From Melieria omissa (Eukaryota; Arthropoda; Insecta; Diptera; Ulidiidae): a stretch of 64,000 nt of DNA. How positions within the stretch are numbered: position 1 is the stretch's first letter; every line of letters begins with the position of its first letter. Below the pieces are notes generated by a model. The model was given only the letters and a program-made list of their open reading frames with translations. It was not told where the DNA came from and ran no database searches. The translations under genes were made by a program, and so were the position numbers. Location: the NCBI GenBank assembly GCA_963971225.1, contig OZ020267.1, positions 124,177,568 through 124,241,567 of the forward strand. The letters run 5' to 3'. This document shows, one piece after another, positions 56,903 through 64,000 of the stretch.

Positions 56903-58180
56903 ACGAAAAAAAATCAAAGTATATGGTCGAAACTCCATTAACCCCTCTGTTTTTTATATAATAGTAATCGTAATTGATTTTCCTAAGATATCTTCAACAA
57001 ATTTTTCCATCAGCAGCAGAGCATTATTTGACCGAATGCTATTGAAATTCAACCAAACGGTGAAAATGTTTGACTTAGTTTTTGTTCACTTGTTTTCTTT
57101 GTTTCATTTTCTTCATAACGGTACTACTCAGAGATGAGAAGAATCAGCGTAATATGGTCGTGCCAGACTTAAATTGTATAGAACTTAAGACAACAGTAAG
57201 TTTTAGGTATCAGCTCGTAATTGATTTTGAAATATTGAACCTCAAAGTGAAAGCAAAAATGTGCCGTTTGAACACATTTTTTTCAACGCTGTGAGAGTGT
57301 ACTTTAAGAGCTCATAACTTATACATTATCCAATATTTTTTTTTTAAACTTAGGATTTCCCTTAATTGAAATATTTTCAACAAAACCTCAGATTTTTGTG
57401 GTTATAACATTGCATTTTGTCATTTTTGCCACTACTCGCAACACTGTGAGACGTGGACACAACAGAGCATTACATCGGCCACTGTCTCGAAAAGCAGGAG
57501 ACGCATTTTGGCTAACGATGTACTTCTCCCCGTAATCCTCAGGTTCCTAGAAGGAACCTGGAAGGTCGAGGGAGTTAGCACCCTTAATCTTCCACAACTC
57601 TCCTCCTCTGTCCTTTCCATTCTCCTAATCTTCCCCATAGACATAGTACAATGAACTGAATCCAAACGATCTGAGTGCTACAGAAGGCTTGTAGCCTTCC
57701 TGCCCATCTTCACATCATCCTCATCATCATTAGGTCTCATATCAAGTGCGTTGCTGCAACTCAAACATGTGGTTGCAGCATTGTGGTTGGTTGTGGTGCT
57801 TGAACAAAAATTTATTATAGCAGATTTGGTATTACGTCTGTTCTAAGGTCAGCAGAACATTTGAAACAAGGAGTTGTTTGACGCCATCTATGTATGCGTG
57901 ACTTAGTGCGTTAGAAAGATATATTCTTTTCTGATTTCCAGTCAATGATTTCATGACATTTAGTGCTCTGGAAGCCAGGTAATTGCGTTGAAAGTGTTTT
58001 TTAATGAAAAAATCTTCATTAAAATTCATGGAAATGAATTTATGCATTTCAAGTGATAACATCAAATTGCCGCATTTCAACTGAACATTTGGGCCACCGA
58101 GTGGTTTGTGCACAATTTGTTCCGCACATGTTAACAGACGACAAAAATTCCTAAGAATTCATCATTTTAAGAGTAAAATT
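56903..58180. other. Non-coding stretch with a LINE-tail-like scrap
   Basis: GAGTGCTACAGAAGGCTTGTAGCCTTCCTGCC near 57670-57701 shares a run of about 18 bases with 17073-17092, which suggests a shared dispersed repeat, perhaps a LINE 3' end. The - strand frame at 57832-58113 (93 residues) has no recognisable domain. Confidence 0.4.
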
Positions 58181-58189
58181 TGTTGTCTA

Positions 58190-58325
58190 GTAATCGCTTT
58201 GAACCATCAACCACTCCGATTTGGATTCGTCTGATATGGCACCGTGCGACTTTAGCCGTTTCAAAAAAATGTTTTTTGCCATTGAAAGGAAAGCGTACTG
58301 AGAACGTATAAGCCAAACAATTTGT
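58190..58325 (+). pseudogene. Mariner transposase remnant around the third Asp
   Basis: 58222-58281 reads LDSSDMAPCDFSRFKKMFF, a decayed SPDLAPCDF-x-LFPKLK block, the DD34D third-Asp motif of mariner transposases. The APCDF wording is closer to irritans-type mariners than to the two APSDYW copies above. No terminal repeats found. Confidence 0.5.
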
Positions 58326-60540
58326 ACTTTAATTGCATACTCGTGTCTTAAAATTAAAAATGCAATGTAAACATTTCATGAGTAAGGAAAAAGGAAAACA
58401 TGTGCACCATTAACATATAATTTGTGTAGTAGAAATGCTAAGCATATGTTAAGTGTAAGAGACACCTTGCATTAACATTAAACATTTAAACCTTAAACAG
58501 TAACAAATCAAACATTGAACAGTAACAAAACACTGAGAGATCATAAATAAAGTGACACTCGTCGAAGTCGAATGTCTTCTGAAATGTTATTCTACCTCAA
58601 GTATTTTTAAACGTTCGTATGTCTGTGAGTCCCGGATCTATTCTGAGCAATGCATCCTCTTTATTCACAATTGAAGAAAGTTTTCAAAAGTGTAATTGTC
58701 CCATTAAAAATTAATAATAATCTAATTCAAAAGTCCTTCTCAATAAAATCTGGCAACACACTCACTATGAACGTGTACCGAGCTTCACAACTGTCAACCA
58801 TCTAATTCTAACGATTAACCTAATTGTCTTTTGAACCGCCTTTTTTTTAGATTTCATACAAAAAATCCCTGACCCGTCACTCATTCACCGTAAATGTTTA
58901 ACCTCAATCTTTCGTAAACAATACATCACTCAGTACAAATTTTAAGCATTGTCATTCGTCTGCGCTTCCTTACCCGCCTCTCCCTCCAGCCCCTCTTGTG
59001 GTCGGTCAGTGTCACTGTCACTGCTCGCGCCGAGCCTAAACACAGGTTTCGTCATTGTTTTGTGTCCATTGTCGACGCCAGTCATTTGTTATTGTTTGCA
59101 TGCAATCGTCCTTAACCCGAATGGCGGCAGTGTCGCCGCTCCCTCGGCCACGCCACACTGCTGCGTGGGCAGGAAATGCGACCCTAAAAATAGCGCTTCA
59201 TAAATTCAAATAAACCAATTTAAATGAAAGTGCGCGCAATACAATGCAGTCGCGGTTAGCGAACACAAAAAGTAAACAAGGCCTGACTTGGCGGAAAGCG
59301 TGAAGAAAATTGCCGTTCCACGTGCGTTCCCCACCAAAGCATCACTAATAGGTTGAAAGGCCAGCAAACGAAGCGTAATCAGCCAAGTCGGTAAAATCGG
59401 CGAGAGCCAACTGGCGGCGGGGCTGGGGCTGTCGATGCCGCAGCCAATCCGCAGGATGGCGTAAGTGCAGTCGTTTGTGTGTTTGTGTGTGTGTATGTGT
59501 GTGTGTACAATCTTTGATGCAACGCCGCAGGAAAGATGAAATTACTTTATCAACGAGAATAACAAAAGCAAAGACGAAGGAAAAATGAAAATCAAATGCA
59601 CAGCAAATCAGAAGAAAAAGCAATGCGGAACGAAAACCACGCCATGAATTTTATTTTGTGCTTAATAAAAAATGCAACTAAAGTGGCACATTGCGACATG
59701 ACCTCAAGGCCGTAAACACACACACAAACATAAGAAACATACACACGCCCAGTGGCGCACACAGGACTTCATTTGGAATACCAGCCGAAACCATAGTTTG
59801 GACCAGAATTTTTTGTGTTTGAGGGTTTTTAACCGGTTCTGTGTGCGCCAGTGCACTCGCCCAATGTAGTAGCGACGTGTAGTGAACCGCTGCAGTTACG
59901 TTGAGTTTGTTCGGGTTGAGAAGCTTTACGCCAGCTGGAACGTTAGTGGTTGTGTTAGTAGAAAGGGTGTTGGTGTGTGAGGATAGGAGAAACTAGAATT
60001 AATTTTCATTTGCATATATGTGTAAATTTATGTATTTTGAACTATTCCGCTTTGTATGCGAATTGAAAATTGTTGCACAAAAAATCTTGGTGGCACATTA
60101 AGTTGGGTTTTTGCTTAGCAGAAGAAAAAATTGATTGAAAATGTCTCATAAAGTCAGGAAATGAATAAATTTGGCTTCCTTAAGATTATTCAGAAATGTC
60201 AAATATTCTTCTGTTTTTGAACCATTCCAAAAGTTACATTATGTTGAGGTTATGATAATAAGTCCATGCACAGATTCGAACCCTACCTGTTCCTGTACCC
60301 CTAAGCTGGTTCTAGGGTTCATCCATAAACTCAACAAGTGTGGCAATGGTAAAAGGGTAACTCCATTTTCTGTTCAGAGCATGTTGGGGTCGAACAAAAT
60401 GAGCTTGCAGATTGGTTTGCTAAATGGTTAAATTGACCTGAGGACTTTCAATCCTGGGTTTGAATCAAGCAATTCGACACATCTGATTGACAGTTTTAAA
60501 TAGTTGTGACTATTAACTGTAGACAATTTACAGTGATCAT
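58326..60540. other. Non-coding stretch
   Basis: No gene supported. It holds TG/CA repeats near 59474-59507 and 59716-59748. A frame at 58949-59203 is Ser/Pro-rich with no domain. A weak tRNA-like segment (ATGGTTAAATTGACCTGAGG then GGGTTTGAATC) lies at 60425-60470 and may be another SINE scrap. Confidence 0.4.
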
Positions 60541-60544
60541 TCGG

Positions 60545-61640
60545 TCGATCTTATGCTACGGAGCCATCCTCCGTGGCCGGCCACCAGCTCCCTGACAATG
60601 CAACTGACGAAGCTGCGGAGACTGGCGGCTATGGGAATAGCAGGAACTGTCAAAAGTACCTCCCAGGCAGGTTCTACATCTCCACCCAATAGAGCAGTTC
60701 ATTAATGGCTGTGCCACAAAAGGCGCTCTCAGGCTGAGAGAGGTCAACCTGTGGAAAAAGCACGGTTAATGGACACTCTGATTCCACGGACTATTTGATA
60801 TCACACCTAGATTTTTATACACGCGCACTTTCCTCCTATCCCTCAAGGGAAGAATGGGGACTAACAGGTGTGACAAGAGACGCCTCCATCACCACTTTCA
60901 CAGACGGTTCTAAGATGGAGGAAGGTACAGGAGCTGGACTCCACTCAGATGTACTAGGGACACAACAGTCTTTCAGACTCCCAGACCTCTGCAGCATCTT
61001 TCAGGCGAAGATTTTTGCAATCTGGAAAACTAATCTGGCTGAACTAATCCGCGACAGCGGATTATCACCCACGAATATCGCAATCTGTGTGGATAGTCAG
61101 GCAGCCCTTAGAGCACTGGAATCAGCCACGGTGAAATTAAAGGTAATGCAGAGCTGTCGCACTGCACTTCGCGGCATGGGACATCACCGAGTCACTCTCT
61201 GATAGGTTCCGGGCCACTCTGGAGTGGCTCTACCTCTATTAGGCAGTGTGTTCGAGTCATTACTGGGCACTGCGCCATTGGATCCATGCTTGTTAAGTAG
61301 TGCCTCTCGTCCAGAGATGTCTTAAGAAGCTGTGGAGATCAAGAAGAAGTGGAAACGATCCAACACTACCTGTGCCACTGCCCGGCTCTGCAGGAATGCC
61401 GACTCCACACCCTGGGGTCAAGGTTCCTGACAGACTTGGCTTGCGCAGCAAGAATTGAAATTTCGAATCTAAGTACTCTCTTTCATCAAGAGGTCGAACT
61501 GGCTTACCCCGGACTGAGAGCCATTGGTTGGTTAGATCCAGAACTTTCCAAGAAGGGATTCACAATGGGCCATTTTGTCCTCCGAGTGGAAGTGCGGCCT
61601 CTGGGTCGCACACACCCATCCCTACCTAACCTGACTGTAG
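60545..61640 (+). pseudogene. LINE ORF2 3' portion (RT end, RNase H, zinc knuckle, tail)
   Basis: In order on the + strand: 60600-60770, a broken RT C-terminal region (KLRRLAAMGIAGT; ATKGALRLREVNLWKK). 60795-61202, RNase H with FTDGSK (first Asp) and CVDSQAALRAL (third Asp). The usual QAEIFAI reads QAKIFAI, so the catalytic Glu is lost. About 61206-61230, the VPGHSG block in another frame. 61290-61390, the knuckle CxxCGDQEEVETIQHYLCHCPAL with its start damaged by a stop. 61554-61635, the CACAATGGGCC...CCTACCTAACCT tail. This domain order is that of I- and R1-related LINEs. Stops and phase changes make it inactive. Confidence 0.82.
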
Positions 61641-64000
61641 ACAATCTCGAACGGCTTCAAAGAATTTATTTGGCACTGATGCCACAAAGGTTTCCACTCC
61701 AAATCGGAAAAGTCTGAAATGCTTGACTGCACTAATAACGGTACATGGAAACATCAGTAGACGGCTCACCTTACTGCGCAAGTTACGTGTAGACTCATCA
61801 GTCAGTGTTCTTCATTGAGAAGTGAAAAATTACTTATGGATCCATAGACACCCACCCAATTCTTTCAAATAGTGAAAATTCACCAACCTAAAATAATGAA
61901 TAAGAAACAACGTATCTCATAAAAGATTAAAAATAAGATATTGTCTCCGCGTGTACTGAGACAGCCATCAGTAGAAAAGGATAACCTATGGATCAATAGT
62001 CTCCCTACAAGACAACACGTGACAGTTAATAGGAAGGAAGATACTAATTGCAGGGATTTGGGGATAGCTTTACATAAATTGTGTCAGGAAAAAAGACCCT
62101 CTAGAGATTCTACTGACAGAATGAGACTTCATCGTAATCTATGAAGACACATTAAACTGTTATGTTTAAAATTAGAGTTTTGGTTACTTTGGTTTTGTAC
62201 TGAAATTAAAAATAAATAAGTTGTCTGAACTAAAAGTACTAATTTTTGTACATGGAAAAACATTAAAGTATTGATTTTCCTTAAAAATATCTGGCAACTC
62301 TACCTACTCACCGCAGCAAAAGTGTAGCACACAGCACACTACGCCAAATGTAAAGTGACCGGAAATGAACAAAATGATCAAAGCAGATAAGACGCTCCGC
62401 TCTTCACTGCTCCGCTTTCTCTTTCCTCCCTTACTCGTAGTTAATTTTAGCTCAAGTCATTAATTGAAAACTGCAACGACGGCGATTTTTGTGCCATGCT
62501 CAACTTTTTTAATTTCCTCTAATTGCCTGACTCCGCCCCCTCTAAGCTGCACGAATACAACAACACAAATTACAACATTACAATTGTAATCCAATGTAAG
62601 TGATAATGTCCCTCTGGCCTTGTAGCAATTACTGCAGCTCTGTTGCTCGGTGTTTTGCCGCTGCCGCTGTCCCTCTTCTTCATTCACAGCCATTGACCCA
62701 CATCGAGTTGCGGTGCTAATGCCATTTTATCTGGTTGTGCGTGCCTCACCGCGGCCAAACCGCTGCAGTGCGTGCAGTTGTGCAACTGTTGGTGTGTTGG
62801 TTGTTGCTGTGTTGGCAGCATCTGTGGGCACAACTGAATTTCAGCCATTTCGGCTCACTGCAGTCGAAAGTCATTTTGAAAATAATTTGTGGCTTTTGAT
62901 GCCCTTTTCATGGGAATTGGGCGGAATTTGCTAAATTGCTCGAAGCGTTAACTTATGTTGCGAGTCGATTAATTTGCTGCAGATTTGTGTGTCCCAGTGT
63001 GGCAAGTGGGCAACATCGAAATTACAGTGGGGAAATTACTTCGCAGAAATACTGCGCCAAGAACCACATTGCCCTGACTTTGACCTCATTTCGACCGCAG
63101 CTTGAAACACACACAGATTCAAGTCCTGTGCACAGCGCGCAAACGCAAAAGGTGAAACTGAAATCGAATAAAAAACGCGCAACTGTGTTCGCTGTGAGTC
63201 ACACAGGCTGTTTCTCACTATTCACTTCGTTGGCAGGGCGGGGGGGGGGCGGCGAGGGTCGGCATAAAGTGCATTTTCTTCACCATAAAACTGACCAACC
63301 CCAAGTTACCCCCGGCCGGCTACTTGTGGCCGCTTGGACGTCACGTACCGGCGCCACGAGTATGTTGGCCACAATTTCGACGTTTTTACGACGAGGTGAA
63401 ATTCACCACTCAACCGAACACAGTCGTTGCGTGCCTCGTTGCCATATATTCAATCATTAAAGTAACTCAAAGGTCATCTTGATATTCCATTAAAACTTGT
63501 TTGCTTACACATACCTCAGATTTATTTAATATGGTTTTATATTTATTGTATATAACATTGAATGTGACCATTAATGTGACGACTAATGTTTATTAATAAC
63601 ACTCACACTTTTTATTTCGACTAAGTTTTATTTGCTTCTCTACCTACCGTGAAGAAAGTAACTTAACTAGTAACTTCAATTTGGATATCTTTAATTTGAG
63701 AGCTTTTATGAATCGTTTGCAAAAGGGCGAAAATTTGGTAATAAGTTATTTTAAGTAAGAATTTATTTAAATTTAATTTAAATTTGAGTAATTATTCACT
63801 CATGGCACTAAATGAAGTCTTTATTTAAAACTCAACCTAGAATTTAAATCTCGACCCATAGGTTTAAATTTTTATAACATTGAATGTTGTGTCCAGCCAG
63901 GTTTTTTAGCGTAATCATAGTTTTTGAATCATTCCTAATGATTTTAATCAAATGGACACAAGACACAAAAGGAAAAAAAACCTATCCATCGACATACGAG
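61641..64000. other. Non-coding stretch to the window end
   Basis: No gene supported. The 174-residue frame at 62936-63460 crosses a G-run (63239-63250) and has no domain. 63480-64000 is AT-rich. Confidence 0.45.

Noticed and set aside
57832..58113. 93-residue - strand ORF
   Set aside because: Looks moderately protein-like but no family or domain is recognised and no transposon ends flank it. Left inside a non-coding block.
60270..60300. Isolated B-box-like sequence on the - strand (GGGTTCGAATC)
   Set aside because: No A box at a suitable distance, so not enough for a SINE call.
62936..63460. 174-residue ORF near the window end
   Set aside because: Crosses a G homopolymer, has no recognisable domain, and overlaps a competing frame on the other strand.
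1..64000. CRISPR array or bacterial operon features
   Set aside because: The sequence is plainly insect nuclear DNA. The only regularly spaced short repeats are the LTR hairpin units, which lack unique spacers.

Overview
The window is eukaryotic, repeat-dominated DNA from a higher fly. The transposon set (mariner, piggyBac and its TTAA MITEs, a gypsy-type errantivirus, fragments of I/R1-like LINEs, tRNA-derived SINEs) and the AT-rich, CA/GT-repeat-rich background fit Brachycera. A tephritid-like fly is a guess that I cannot prove from sequence. Only one host coding piece is visible: the last 51 codons of a gene entering from the left edge, on the + strand. Everything else is 3'UTR, intergenic or intronic DNA packed with mobile elements.

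Layout: 1-1600 holds the gene 3' end, its downstream flank, a tRNA-derived SINE and a 138-bp repeat. 1598-2183 is an end-truncated mariner followed by a second copy of the 138-bp repeat. 2247-18429 and 18430-34612 are two head-to-tail copies of a 16,183-bp unit, with no difference found in any stretch compared. Each unit carries a T-rich block, a pogo/Tigger-type MITE, five TTAA-flanked piggyBac-type MITEs, a PIF/Harbinger-type MITE with TAA duplications, a 768-bp deleted mariner, a SINE fragment and several kb of featureless DNA. 34613-46313 is single-copy and holds LINE 3' ends, a second SINE, a candidate MITE, a pair of overlapping small ORFs, a 592-bp Tc1/mariner-superfamily deletion derivative and a 1.6-kb deleted piggyBac element.

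46314-55796 is a nest. A second copy of the deletion derivative lies beside a Tc1-like MITE with long inverted repeats. That MITE is interrupted by an 8,305-bp LTR retrotransposon on the - strand (TATA target duplication, LTRs differing only by one 33-bp unit). The element has a tRNA-Lys primer site, gag, pol reached by a -1 frameshift at a U UUU UUA heptamer, and an env reading frame that is broken near its 3' end. 55.8-64 kb holds a hAT-type MITE with a near-perfect 8-bp target duplication, a mariner remnant, and a decayed LINE covering the RT C-terminus, RNase H and zinc-knuckle region.

No cellular pathway can be read from this window. The most noteworthy items are the large uninterrupted tandem duplication (recent event or assembly artefact), the nested errantivirus with its HIV-like shift site and hairpin-repeat LTR, and the dense record of at least four cut-and-paste superfamilies leaving deletion derivatives.
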